Assembly: GCA_002337145.1 (NCBI GenBank)
Contig: DDFK01000001.1
Location: forward strand, 744,001 to 808,000
Length of the DNA stretch: 64,000 bases
Source: Chitinophagaceae bacterium UBA1930
Lineage (GTDB): Bacteria; Bacteroidota; Bacteroidia; Chitinophagales; Chitinophagaceae
Reading direction: 5' to 3'
Made by a program: the position numbers and the translations under genes. Below the pieces are notes generated by a model, which made no database searches, was not told the origin of the DNA, and saw only the letters and a program-made list of their open reading frames with translations. This document shows positions 51,983-60,434 of the stretch, in pieces (position 1 is the stretch's first letter; the number at the start of each line of letters is the position of its first letter).

Positions 51983-53044
51983 TTAGCCAGCAATTCTGTA
52001 CTTTTTATACCATATACCCAGTAAAATACCCATTATTGTGCTGATGATGATGGCAATGCCATAGCTGAACAATGGCGAGGAAATCCAGCTTGCCTGGGCA
52101 TTGTATATGCTTGCAAACAGCTCTACCCCCAGCGGGAAGGCAATGAAGCAGCCAATTTTAAACCAGCCAGCATTTTTATTGTGGTAGATAAACGCAACTA
52201 TACATGCAATAATGATTAGCCCAAAAACAATGGGGTTTAACCATGGGCCAAGCGATAACATGCGGCCAAACATAGCTGCAACAGTTTCTGTAGCAAGGCT
52301 TAGCAGGAAAATATAGAAATAATTGTTTGCCTTAAACAAGGTTTGCCAGTCCAATTTTTTATTGACCGATTGGGCAGAAAGAAAAATGGAGAGAATAACA
52401 GTTGCCGGGAGCGTTCCCCTAATGATTAGCTCTGTGTACCTGTTATCATAAATAATATCGCCCATTGTTTGGCGGGATTGGAGATACATGTTGGTTCCTA
52501 AGAATTTGCCAAGCGGAATCCAGGTTAACAGACCAACCATCATTGCAAATAAGGAAACTACCCAAATATTATTGTCAAACACCTTTTCTTTGAAAAATTT
52601 GCTAATACGCTCCCCGTTTCTAAATATCAATACCACCAATAGCAAAATAATCAAGTGTATGCATGCCAACACCAAAGCTGCATTTGTGGTACCCATTTTA
52701 CCCGATGCATTGGTGTAACCTATCAATATCTCTGAAAACTCCAGGATGTTCTTTATTAAAATGGTGAGCCCTATACCAATAAAAATAAACACCCATTCTT
52801 TATTCAAAATGTGGGTACCATTTACTTTCCTGAACTCATGTATCAGTTCATCTTTATTGCCCAAACGAATTTTGGCTACCTCGAACGCCTCAAAAGCTGT
52901 CAGGCCTTTTTGCTGAAGCATTTGTACAGTATCGTATAAATGACTTTTCAATTCCCTCGAATCATTACTGGTTATTGTACCTGCAGACGATAGCTGGTGC
53001 ACGAATGCATCAATAGCTATTGATAATTGAAATTCAGTTGCCAT
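51983..53044 (-). CDS. Multi-pass membrane protein with N-terminal HAAS-like prefix, PadR partner
   Basis: 353 aa. The first ~80 residues are soluble and helical (FQLSIAIDAFVHQLSSAGTI, HLYDTVQMLQQKGLTAFEAFEVAKIRLG), like the HAAS/permease-prefix domains that commonly follow PadR genes. At least eight hydrophobic segments follow (~85-105, ~120-140, ~160-180, ~205-225, ~245-265, ~275-295, ~305-320, ~325-345). Its start overlaps the 3' end of the PadR gene by 28 bp, so expression is coupled. Transport or sensing role unknown. Confidence 0.75.
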   Translation of the reverse strand: MATEFQLSIAIDAFVHQLSSAGTITSNDSRELKSHLYDTVQMLQQKGLTAFEAFEVAKIRLGNKDELIHEFRKVNGTHILNKEWVFIFIGIGLTILIKNILEFSEILIGYTNASGKMGTTNAALVLACIHLIILLLVVLIFRNGERISKFFKEKVFDNNIWVVSLFAMMVGLLTWIPLGKFLGTNMYLQSRQTMGDIIYDNRYTELIIRGTLPATVILSIFLSAQSVNKKLDWQTLFKANNYFYIFLLSLATETVAAMFGRMLSLGPWLNPIVFGLIIIACIVAFIYHNKNAGWFKIGCFIAFPLGVELFASIYNAQASWISSPLFSYGIAIIISTIMGILLGIWYKKYRIAG

Positions 53045-53361
53045 AAGTTTTGTAATATTTGGTTTACGGATTGCCAGTTTTCTTTTTCTGTTTGTAGTTG
53101 CTTTTTGCCCAATGACGTAAGCTTATAGTATTTTCTCTCCCTACCGTTTTCGGCCTTGTACCATTTAGATGCGATCCATTGGTGGGCTTCCATTTTTTTT
53201 AATATAGGATATAATGTACCCTCGGCAAATTCCAGCTGGCCGTTGCTTTGTTCTTTAATGGCTTTAATAATTTCATATCCATAGCTTTCGCCTTTGGCAA
53301 GTACAGCCAGTATCATGGGAAATGAAGATGCGGCAATAAGGTCTTTTGGCAAATCAGGCAT
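53017..53361 (-). CDS. PadR family transcriptional regulator
   Basis: 114 aa from the ATG at 53361 (MPDLPKDLIAASSFPMIL). Winged-helix PadR pattern: LAVLAKGESYGYEIIKAIKEQ, FAEGTLYPILKKMEAHQWIASKWYKAENGRERKYYKLTSLGKKQL (family block, quoted in full only as landmarks), ending in a short C-terminal helix. It overlaps the membrane-protein gene by 28 bp. A perfect 11-bp inverted repeat starts 23 bp upstream of its ATG, a likely autoregulatory operator. The inducer is unknown. Confidence 0.9.
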   Translation of the reverse strand: MPDLPKDLIAASSFPMILAVLAKGESYGYEIIKAIKEQSNGQLEFAEGTLYPILKKMEAHQWIASKWYKAENGRERKYYKLTSLGKKQLQTEKENWQSVNQILQNLWQLNFNYQ

Positions 53362-53383
53362 AGCAGTTCTAAGTGTTTGTACA

Positions 53384-53410
53384 AATATACATAGAACTAC
53401 TATGTATATT
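53384..53410. promoter_or_regulatory. PadR operator candidate
   Basis: AATATACATAG-AACTA-CTATGTATATT: perfect 11-bp arms with a 5-nt centre, just upstream of padR. The core ATACATAG resembles the ATAC-rich sites reported for PadR regulators. Confidence 0.75.
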
Positions 53411-53440
53411 CCAAACAAAACCTTGTATTTTATTAAACAA

Positions 53441-53470
53441 AAAAACCAGCCCTTAAGGGCTGGCTCTATT
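53441..53470 (-). terminator. Intrinsic terminator downstream of the secreted protein gene
   Basis: CCAGCCCTTAAGGGCTGG (53446-53463), a perfect 18-nt palindrome, followed by T7 on the minus strand and a T-rich run on the plus strand. Confidence 0.85.
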
Positions 53471-53488
53471 TTTTCTGGGGGCTAAATA

Positions 53489-54424
53489 CTATTTTACAGC
53501 TACGTCTTTATCGGCTCCAACAAATTTTTCAATTACTGTTTTGGCTTGCTTACCAGCCTCATCCAGTGTAATTGTTTTGGCATTCCATTGCTTTTGCAAT
53601 GAACCAAAATATTCATCCAATCTTTTGCTCTCTACTTTATTTTTTAAGTTGATGGCAGACTGTGCCTTAACCACTGCATCCCATTGCGTCCTGATAACGG
53701 TCCAAAAAGCACCGTTTTTGTCCCACCAGGCTTTTGCAGCAGCACATTTGCTGTCGGGCAATTTCACGTAAGCATTCAACCCTTTTTCCTGTACCAATAA
53801 TTTCTCGGCATTGCCTTCTTTGATGATCTTGTCGTTGTCTTGCTCATGCAGGTAACCAGCTGCGTTTAAGGCAATACGGTTGCCTCTTTTCAGTATCTGG
53901 TAATCGTTTCTTGTACTATATTCACGACGTGGCAAGGGGGCATTGGTTGTGTTTTCCCAATAGGTTTTGCCATTGGCAGTAATCCATGAACTGGTACCTT
54001 GATAACGCGGGGCATCATCAACTTCCCAAACAGTTTGTGTCCATTTTCCTTTTGTTTCCTCAGCAGGAATGGCCTGTTTTGTCCATTGCTTATTGCCTTG
54101 GTAAACCAGGATATCGTTTGCCTGGTATTCCCAATCCTCACGCCAGTGCTTTACAATCATGGTATCATTTATTACCAATAAATGCTGGATGATGATTTTG
54201 TTATTGGAAACGGCAATAGGCAAAGCCAACTCGGCAGTGGCGTGGCTATGTTCACGGTCGTGGAATTTATAAGTTGTGTCTGGAGCAAATGTTTCGGCAT
54301 ACCTAAAATCCACATCGAAGCAGCCACACAATTTTTCAATATTCTTTTTGCCCTCTTGCTGCTGGGCCCTGGCAGAAACTACTGTTGCCAATAACAGTAT
54401 AGAAGTGATCAGTCTTTTGTTCAT
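53489..54424 (-). CDS. Secreted protein, probably DUF6607 family
   Basis: 311 aa from the ATG at 54424 (MNKRLITSILLLATVVSARA, a clean signal peptide). The mature start LCGCFDVDFRYAETFAPDTTYKFHDRE, then the aromatic-rich WREDWEYQANDILVYQGNKQW, RREYSTRNDYQILKRGNR and ALNAAGYLHEQDNDKI look like the DUF6607 family of Bacteroidota; that name is from memory and tentative. Function unknown. It is a single gene with its own terminator. Confidence 0.65.
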   Translation of the reverse strand: MNKRLITSILLLATVVSARAQQQEGKKNIEKLCGCFDVDFRYAETFAPDTTYKFHDREHSHATAELALPIAVSNNKIIIQHLLVINDTMIVKHWREDWEYQANDILVYQGNKQWTKQAIPAEETKGKWTQTVWEVDDAPRYQGTSSWITANGKTYWENTTNAPLPRREYSTRNDYQILKRGNRIALNAAGYLHEQDNDKIIKEGNAEKLLVQEKGLNAYVKLPDSKCAAAKAWWDKNGAFWTVIRTQWDAVVKAQSAINLKNKVESKRLDEYFGSLQKQWNAKTITLDEAGKQAKTVIEKFVGADKDVAVK

Positions 54425-54562
54425 TATTAATATAAGTTTTACAATTGAGTGACAAAAGAACTGCAATGACAATTCAATGACTTACGGAAAGGGTAAATCG
54501 GAGTTACGCAAACGGGAAATGTATTTGAGGAATGAGAAAATGACCTCCTGCAATTGAGGGAA

Positions 54563-54587
54563 TAAAAAAAGCCCTGAAAGGGCCTTG
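54563..54587 (-). terminator. Terminator of the tRNA-Met gene
   Basis: Minus-strand GCCCT-ttc-AGGGC then T7, directly after the tRNA. Confidence 0.8.
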
Positions 54588-54661
54588 TAGTGGGGAGCAG
54601 ACTTGAACTGCCGACCTTCGGGTTATGAATCCGATGCTCTAACCAGCTGAGCTACCCCACC
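54588..54661 (-). tRNA. tRNA-Met (CAT), elongator type
   Basis: 74 nt cloverleaf: acceptor GGTGGGG/CCCCACT (G1-U72), D-arm GCTC...GAGC, anticodon loop TTCATAA with CAT (54625-54627), T-arm GCAG-TTCAAGT-CTGC, discriminator A. The CCA end is not encoded. The anticodon stem has an A-C pair next to the loop, and it lacks the three G-C pairs of initiator tRNA, so it is the elongator (or, less likely, a lysidine-modified Ile tRNA). Confidence 0.9.
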
Positions 54662-54672
54662 GTTTTGGGCTG

Positions 54673-54680
54673 CAAATATA
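54673..54680 (-). promoter_or_regulatory. -7 box of the tRNA-Met promoter
   Basis: Minus-strand TATATTTG fits TAnnTTTG, 11 nt before the tRNA 5' end, nearly the same spacing as at the tmRNA gene. Confidence 0.6.
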
Positions 54681-54772
54681 GGGGGTTTGGTTAAAATAGT
54701 GGAAGTAGGGCCAAAAGTTTTTGGTTCAACAGCAAATGTTGCGGGGTTATCTGTTGATTGGAATGAATGAAT

Positions 54773-56839
54773 CTAGTATTTCAGCAACCGTTCTATACGT
54801 TCTGCAACTTTTGCGGCAGTGGGTAGCATGGCTGCTTCCAATGCAAGGTTAATGGGCACTGCAGGTAAGTTCAATGCACCCATTACTTCTACTTTGGCGT
54901 CTAGAAAATGGTAGCATTGATTGGATACACGGAGCGATAATGCTTCTGCAAACGAATTGTTTTGCTGCTCTTCGGTTAGTACCAATACTTTTCCGTGTTT
55001 ACGAACACTTGAAAAAACCAGTTCCTCGTCTAAAGGGTACAGCGTACGCAGATCGATAATTTCTACTTTGCCTGCAAATTTTTCTGCTGCAGCTTTGGCC
55101 CAATAAACACCCATACCATAAGTAATAATACAAACTGTTTCGCCTTTTTTTACCTTATCTGCCTCAGCAGCCACAACAACATTTGCTTTACCTAAAGGCA
55201 ATACATAATCTTTTGAAGGCTCTACTGTTTTTGCATCTTCCGTTCCAGGAACCTTACTCCAGTATAGGCCTTTATGTTCCAGCATTACAACGGGGTTGGG
55301 ATCAAGAAAAGCCGCCTTCATCAAACCCTTCATATCTGCCGCATTACTGGGGTAACAAATTTTTATCCCTTTAACAGTAAGTAAGGTGCTTTCCACGCTT
55401 CCGCTATGGTAAGGGCCGCCGCCGCCGTATGCACCAATTGGCACACGCAATACCATTTGTACGGGAAACTTGCCATTGCTTAAATAGCAGGATTTGGAAA
55501 TTTCCGTTATCAATTGGTTCAGCCCTGGGTATATATAATCTGCAAATTGTACCTCCACAATCGGCTTCAGCCCCAAAGCACTCATGCCTATGGTTGAACC
55601 TACGATATAGGCTTCTTGTATAGCTGTGTTGAATACACGATGGTCGCCGAATTTTTCGGCCAAGGTTGCTGCTTCCCTGAATACACCGCCCAGCCGCCTG
55701 CCAACATCCTGCCCATACAAAATCGCTTCTGGATATTCTTCCATCAACTCTTCCATGGCGTGCAGGGCTGCATCTACCATGATTGTTTTCTCCGCATTCT
55801 TTGGCGTTCTGATGCCCCGCTCTTCTTTTATTGCGGCAGGGGCAAATACATGCTGCTCTACCAAATCTGCTGTTGGTTCTACAGCCTGTTGTGCTTTTGC
55901 AAATGCTTCGGCCACTTCTTGCTGCACTGTATTTTCAACCTCGGTTATTTCATGTTCGTTAAAGCCTACCCCGTTTAACAATAGGCGTAGCTTGGGAATA
56001 GGATCGTATAAACCATGTTTCAACAAGTCTTCCCTGCTCCTGTAAAATTCTTTGCGTACACCGCTTGTATGATGGCCCAGCAATGGTACACGGGCGTGCA
56101 CCAGTATAGGTTTACGTTCGGTACGCACATACTCAAATGCAGACTGCATGGTGTCGAAGCTGCTCATGAAGTCGCTACCATCGCACTGTACACGTTTTAG
56201 CCCTTTAAAGCCCAGTGCATATTCATAGGCAGTCATGGCCCTTGCTTCTTCGGCAGTTACACTAATGCCCCATTGGTTGTCCTGTACCAGGTAAATAATG
56301 GGCAACTGTTTCAACACGGCAAACTGAAAGGCTTCGCTTACCTCACCTTCGGTAATGCTATTGTCGCCAAATGAGCATACCACAACCGGCATTTCGCCAT
56401 TGTTGCCTTTTTTTAGTATTGCCTGATGATGCTGTTCTATAAATTGTATGCCCTGTGCCAGTCCCGTTGTTGGTATGGCCTGCATACCAGTTGCACTGCT
56501 TTGGTGGATGATGGAAGGACGGATACCATCTTTATTGGAAGGATGGCAGTAGTAGGAACGGCCACCACTAAAAGGGTCGTCTTTTTTGGCCAATAGTTGC
56601 AGCATTAATTCGTAAGGCTTAAAACCTGCAGACAGCATAATGCTGTCGTCACGGTAATAAGGGCTAACCCAATCCTGTTGCTGCAATTGCAAACCAGTGG
56701 CTATCTGTATGGCTTCGTGCCCACGAGAAGAAGAATGCACATATTTACAGATGTTGCGGTTTGCATCATATGTATCGCACATGGACTTTGAAGTAACCAT
56801 GAGCTTGTATGCCTTCAATAAAGTTTCGGGGTTAAGCAT
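54773..56839 (-). CDS. 2-oxoacid dehydrogenase E1, fused alpha-beta subunits (branched-chain type)
   Basis: 688 aa combining E1-alpha (residues ~1-330) and E1-beta (~345-688). The alpha half has the TPP-binding stretch SFGDNSITEGEVSEAFQFAV and YLVQDNQWGISVTAEEARA, and the phosphorylation-loop-like RVPLLGHHTSGVRKEFYRS. The beta half has YGQDVGRRLGGVFREA, FNTAIQEAYIVGSTIGMSALG, EVQFADYIYPGLNQL and GAYGGGGPYHSGSVE. It decarboxylates branched-chain 2-oxoacids and hands the acyl group to E2; the likely E2 is at 9130-10572, though not adjacent. The fused form is frequent in Bacteroidota. It is third in a minus-strand run after pth and the FAH gene. Confidence 0.9.
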   Translation of the reverse strand: MLNPETLLKAYKLMVTSKSMCDTYDANRNICKYVHSSSRGHEAIQIATGLQLQQQDWVSPYYRDDSIMLSAGFKPYELMLQLLAKKDDPFSGGRSYYCHPSNKDGIRPSIIHQSSATGMQAIPTTGLAQGIQFIEQHHQAILKKGNNGEMPVVVCSFGDNSITEGEVSEAFQFAVLKQLPIIYLVQDNQWGISVTAEEARAMTAYEYALGFKGLKRVQCDGSDFMSSFDTMQSAFEYVRTERKPILVHARVPLLGHHTSGVRKEFYRSREDLLKHGLYDPIPKLRLLLNGVGFNEHEITEVENTVQQEVAEAFAKAQQAVEPTADLVEQHVFAPAAIKEERGIRTPKNAEKTIMVDAALHAMEELMEEYPEAILYGQDVGRRLGGVFREAATLAEKFGDHRVFNTAIQEAYIVGSTIGMSALGLKPIVEVQFADYIYPGLNQLITEISKSCYLSNGKFPVQMVLRVPIGAYGGGGPYHSGSVESTLLTVKGIKICYPSNAADMKGLMKAAFLDPNPVVMLEHKGLYWSKVPGTEDAKTVEPSKDYVLPLGKANVVVAAEADKVKKGETVCIITYGMGVYWAKAAAEKFAGKVEIIDLRTLYPLDEELVFSSVRKHGKVLVLTEEQQNNSFAEALSLRVSNQCYHFLDAKVEVMGALNLPAVPINLALEAAMLPTAAKVAERIERLLKY

Positions 56840-56916
56840 TGCTGTAAATATCTAACTACTTCATTGCAGAAAAAGGGAATGGTAAGAAGTTTTGAATGGA
56901 AGCAGAGTTGTCCACT

Positions 56917-57528
56917 TTACTTGATTTCCAGTTCAAACAGTTTTTCTTTTTCAAAAAAACCTTCCAGCACGTCGCCTACAACACATTCGCCCACACCGGC
57001 TGGCGTACCTGTAAATACCATATCGCCAATATTCAATGAAAAATAATTGGAAATATGGGCCACAATTTCGTCAAACGAAAAAAGCATATCGGTAGTAATG
57101 CCCTGCTGAACGGTTTGCTTATTGTTTTGGAGAGAGAAATTGACCGGGGCTTTCAACATACCAGGCGTTATGTCAATCCATTTGCCTACCACTGCACTAT
57201 TGTCCCAGGACTTTGCTTTTTCCCAGGGCAGGCCTTTTTTCTTCAGGTCTGCCTGAATGTCCCTTGCGGTAAAATCTATGCCTACCGTTACGGCGTTATA
57301 ATATTTATTGGCTTGTTTTTCGGGAATGTACCTTCCATTCTTGCTGATGCGTAGCACCAGTTCAACTTCGTAATGAAGCTCGTTGCTAAATTCGGGGTAA
57401 TAGAATGGGGTGTTTGATTGAAGCAGTGCATTCTTGGGCTTCATGAATATAACAGGCTCATCCGGAACATCGTTTCCAAGTTCCTTCGCATGGTCAACAT
57501 AATTTCTACCTACACAAAATATTTTCAT
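56917..57528 (-). CDS. Fumarylacetoacetate hydrolase family protein
   Basis: 203 aa, the compact FAH-domain size of acylpyruvase/FAHD1-like proteins. Motifs: FCVGRNYVDHAKELGN, EPVIFMKPKNALL, LHYEVELVLRISKNGRYI (the ExE metal ligands), GIDFTARDIQADLKKKGLPW and TGTPAGVGECVVGDVLEG. The metal-binding glutamates and aspartate are in place. FAHD1 relatives cleave acylpyruvates or decarboxylate oxaloacetate; the substrate here is not known. It is 77 bp upstream of the E1 gene. Confidence 0.9.
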   Translation of the reverse strand: MKIFCVGRNYVDHAKELGNDVPDEPVIFMKPKNALLQSNTPFYYPEFSNELHYEVELVLRISKNGRYIPEKQANKYYNAVTVGIDFTARDIQADLKKKGLPWEKAKSWDNSAVVGKWIDITPGMLKAPVNFSLQNNKQTVQQGITTDMLFSFDEIVAHISNYFSLNIGDMVFTGTPAGVGECVVGDVLEGFFEKEKLFELEIK

Positions 57529-57652
57529 GGCTGCTGTTTAAAATAACAATTAAATAGCTTCTACCTAAACTCATTAGAAAATGAACAAAGGTGGCGATAG
57601 GCTATTTATATTTATATTTCTTTAACTATTAACAGATTTCTGTGCCGTTTTA

Positions 57653-58228
57653 TTATGCAAAGCCCAAATTATTTACCGTATTCATGGTTCTTTCTATACC
57701 AATTGCGGCAAAGGATTCTATGATTTCAACCGATTTTTCAATCTTTTTATTGATAATGGGCTGCTCGGTCGGCAGCCACCTGCTCAACACAAAGTCGGCC
57801 TGCATACCCTTAGGAAAGTTATTGCCAATACCAAAACGCAACTTGGGGTATTTATCGGTATTGAGCATGAATTGGATATCCTTTAACCCGTTATGCCCGG
57901 CATCGCTACCAGATGCACGAAGCCTCAATTTATCCATGGGCAAAGCCAGGTCGTCCACAATGGTCAATGTGTTTTCAATAGCTATTTTTTCCTTGTCAAG
58001 CCAGTATTTAAAGGCCTTTCCACTCAGGTTCATGTAGGTAGTGGGCTTTATGCAAATAAAAATCTTGCCTTTCCATTTTACCTCTGCCACTTCTGCAAGC
58101 CTGTCCAGCTTAAACATGCCGCCATGCTTCAATGCAAATGCATCCACTACATCAAACCCAATATTATGGCGTGTGTGGCGGTATTCATTGCCAATATTGC
58201 CCAAACCAACAATTAAAAATTTACTCAT
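57653..58228 (-). CDS. pth: Peptidyl-tRNA hydrolase
   Basis: 191 aa, normal Pth length. FLIVGLGNIGNEYRHTRHNIGFDVVDAFA contains the catalytic His (RHNIGF) at about residue 21; KPTTYMNLSGKAFKYWL and IVDDLALPMDKLRLRASGSDAGHNGLKDI are the other conserved blocks. It frees tRNA from dropped-off peptidyl-tRNAs in the cytoplasm. It is divergent from a histidine kinase. Confidence 0.95.
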   Translation of the reverse strand: MSKFLIVGLGNIGNEYRHTRHNIGFDVVDAFALKHGGMFKLDRLAEVAEVKWKGKIFICIKPTTYMNLSGKAFKYWLDKEKIAIENTLTIVDDLALPMDKLRLRASGSDAGHNGLKDIQFMLNTDKYPKLRFGIGNNFPKGMQADFVLSRWLPTEQPIINKKIEKSVEIIESFAAIGIERTMNTVNNLGFA

Positions 58229-58258
58229 AATGCTTAGTGCACAAAAATAATACTAACA

Positions 58259-59671
58259 ATGCAATTTGCATTTCAATATAAATCAAGGAAATTCGTTTGT
58301 ACAATAACCAGCAACGTAACCGTGAAGACTACAAGAACCCCCATACCTTTTTTGCCCTTACTGAACAAGCTCTTAAATATAGGTGTTACTGATAAGCTCT
58401 CTTTTGAGGAGAAACGCAAGACCAGGGCCTTTAACATGGTTGCCTTATTAGGCGTTAATTCCAGTTTGATATTTTTCTGTATCAACCTGTTTCATGGCAT
58501 TTATGTGCTGTGCATCTTCAACCTGTTTTCGGCCCTTGCTGCTTTTGGGGTAATCCATTTTCATTACAGGGAAAATTACCGGTCGGGTTATATTGTCATG
58601 ACCTCTATCCTATCGCTTGTATTTAGCGGCAGTGCGGTTCTGTTTAAGAACAATGTAGAGTTTTATCTGCTGCTTATTGTAACGTCTACAGTAACATTGG
58701 TGCGAAGCAGAAAGGTGGCTTTTATCATTGGCTTTATTAATGCCATGCTTTTTTTGGGTGTTTATATGTTCAAGCATTTGGTAACCTATGATGTTGTTAG
58801 CGAAACCAGACGTGACATTAATCTTTCCCTGTGGGTAGCGTTCTTTTTGATGTTGTTGTATTTTCTGAAAAGGCAGAACTATAATTACCAAAGCAATGTG
58901 GAGGAGAAGAATAATTTGCTGGAACTGCAGCAGCAGCAATTGATAGAACAGAAGTATCAATTGGAGGACAGCAACAATAAGCTACAGATCTTGAACAAGA
59001 CAAAGGAGAAACTTTTTTCCATAGTGGCACATGATATACGCACCCCTATTGCAGGCCTGAAAACATCGCTTGAACTGTTTAACCAGAATACGATTACGAA
59101 AGAGGAATTTACCGAGCTTTCTACCGAACTGTCCATACAGGTAAACCAGCTACAGAACAATCTGGATAACCTGTTGTATTGGAGCCGTAGCCAGATGAAC
59201 GGCATTGAAGCCAAGAAAGCTACCGTTTCATTAAAGCCAATTGTGTTGGATACATTGAACCTGTTGCAACAGAACCTATCGAGTAAGAACATTAAAATAG
59301 ATTTTGCCGTAACAGAGTCATTTAATGTATATGCCGATGCCAACCATATACTGTTGATTTTACGCAATCTTATTTCCAACGCTATCAAGTACAGTTATCC
59401 CAATGGCCGGATTGTACTGTCTGCAAAGCATGAACAACCTTTTATCTTGTTTTCCGTACAGGATTTTGGGACTGGTATAAATGCCGCAAAACTCGATTCG
59501 CTTTTCCAGCAGGGCGAAATCACTTCGCAATACGGCACACAAAATGAAAAGGGAACAGGCCTTGGGCTAATGCTTTGCAAAGAGTTTGTTGAAAAAAACG
59601 GCGGGATGGTTTGGGGCGAAAGCCAGGAGAAAAAGGGAAGCATATTTACGTTCAGCATTCCTGCCGCATAA
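58259..59671 (+). CDS. Membrane-bound sensor histidine kinase
   Basis: 470 aa as drawn from the ATG at 58259, but that leaves only 30 bp to the divergent pth; a GTG at 58322 (reading MKTTRTPIPFLPLLNKLLNI) gives 449 aa and 93 bp of promoter space and is, in my view, the better start. Five or six TM helices lie in residues ~62-205, then a coiled coil (NNLLELQQQQLIEQKYQLED), HisKA with the phosphorylated His258 in IVAHDIRTPIAGLKTSLELF, and ATPase blocks NLISNAIKYSYPNGR, DFGTGINAAKL, GTGLGLMLCKEFVEKNGG. No response regulator is nearby. The signal it senses is unknown. Confidence 0.85.
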   Translation: MQFAFQYKSRKFVCTITSNVTVKTTRTPIPFLPLLNKLLNIGVTDKLSFEEKRKTRAFNMVALLGVNSSLIFFCINLFHGIYVLCIFNLFSALAAFGVIHFHYRENYRSGYIVMTSILSLVFSGSAVLFKNNVEFYLLLIVTSTVTLVRSRKVAFIIGFINAMLFLGVYMFKHLVTYDVVSETRRDINLSLWVAFFLMLLYFLKRQNYNYQSNVEEKNNLLELQQQQLIEQKYQLEDSNNKLQILNKTKEKLFSIVAHDIRTPIAGLKTSLELFNQNTITKEEFTELSTELSIQVNQLQNNLDNLLYWSRSQMNGIEAKKATVSLKPIVLDTLNLLQQNLSSKNIKIDFAVTESFNVYADANHILLILRNLISNAIKYSYPNGRIVLSAKHEQPFILFSVQDFGTGINAAKLDSLFQQGEITSQYGTQNEKGTGLGLMLCKEFVEKNGGMVWGESQEKKGSIFTFSIPAA

Positions 59672-59700
59672 AAAAAATCCCCCAGCAAATGCCGGGGGAT
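59671..59700 (-). terminator. Terminator of rplY
   Basis: Minus-strand ATCCCCCGGC-attt-GCTGGGGGAT followed by T7, one G-U pair, between the convergent kinase and rplY. Confidence 0.85.
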
Positions 59701-59724
59701 CTGTAAAATATAAGACCGTTTGTA

Positions 59725-60315
59725 CTATTTCTTCTTTTCTTCTTTTGCAGCATTTGCTTCGTCTTGTTTCAACTGACGTGTCATTACTACAGATGCAATA
59801 GGGATACGTGGAGAGTTCATTACTTCCATATCTGTTGCATTTACATCCTGTACACGTAAGTTTTCGTTTACTTTAAGGTTAGTAATGTCAACCTCAAGGT
59901 TTTCTTTTAAGAACTTAGGCAAAGTCTTTACTTTGATGGACTTCATTTTGATCACCAACTTACCACCATCTTTAACACCAATGGAGTTACCGGTGAATTT
60001 CAAAGGCAAGTCAGCAATTACTTTTTTACCTTCTACCAATTCCAACAAATCAACGTGAATTAAAGCATCGCTCACTTTGTCAAATTGCAAATCTTTCAAG
60101 ATGCAAGTGTAGGACTTACCATCCACTTTTATTTCTGCCAATTGGAAATCGGCAGTGTACACCAGAGATTTGAACGCTTTTGCAGGAGCTGAAAAATTAA
60201 CTTCTGTAGCACCCCCGTAAATTACAGCTGGCACTGCTTCCTGAGAGCGTACTTGGCGGGTGGCTTTTTTGCCAAATTCGGTCCTCAGTTGTCCTTCGAT
60301 TGTAACTGTTTTCAT
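59725..60315 (-). CDS. rplY: 50S ribosomal protein L25/general stress protein Ctc
   Basis: 196 aa, i.e. the long (TL5/Ctc) form: an L25 5S-rRNA-binding N-domain (GQLRTEFGKKATRQVRSQEA, VPAVIYGGATEV) plus a C-terminal beta domain (LVEGKKVIADLPLKFTGNSIGVKDGGKL) and a Lys/Glu-rich tail. It binds 5S rRNA in the large subunit. It stands 119 bp downstream of aroC on the same strand and has its own terminator. Confidence 0.94.
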   Translation of the reverse strand: MKTVTIEGQLRTEFGKKATRQVRSQEAVPAVIYGGATEVNFSAPAKAFKSLVYTADFQLAEIKVDGKSYTCILKDLQFDKVSDALIHVDLLELVEGKKVIADLPLKFTGNSIGVKDGGKLVIKMKSIKVKTLPKFLKENLEVDITNLKVNENLRVQDVNATDMEVMNSPRIPIASVVMTRQLKQDEANAAKEEKKK

Positions 60316-60434
60316 TATATAATTTTTTTTGGACGGCGAAAGTAGGGAAATATGTCCAAAATAGTCGCATTCATGACAAGTAATCTGGTAAAATGGCTAT
60401 AAAGCAGTTTTGTGCCTTGTAAACCAGCTATATT

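Noticed and set aside
9130..56839. Treating E2 and fused E1 as one operon
   Set aside because: They are on opposite strands and 44 kb apart; only a functional pairing is plausible.
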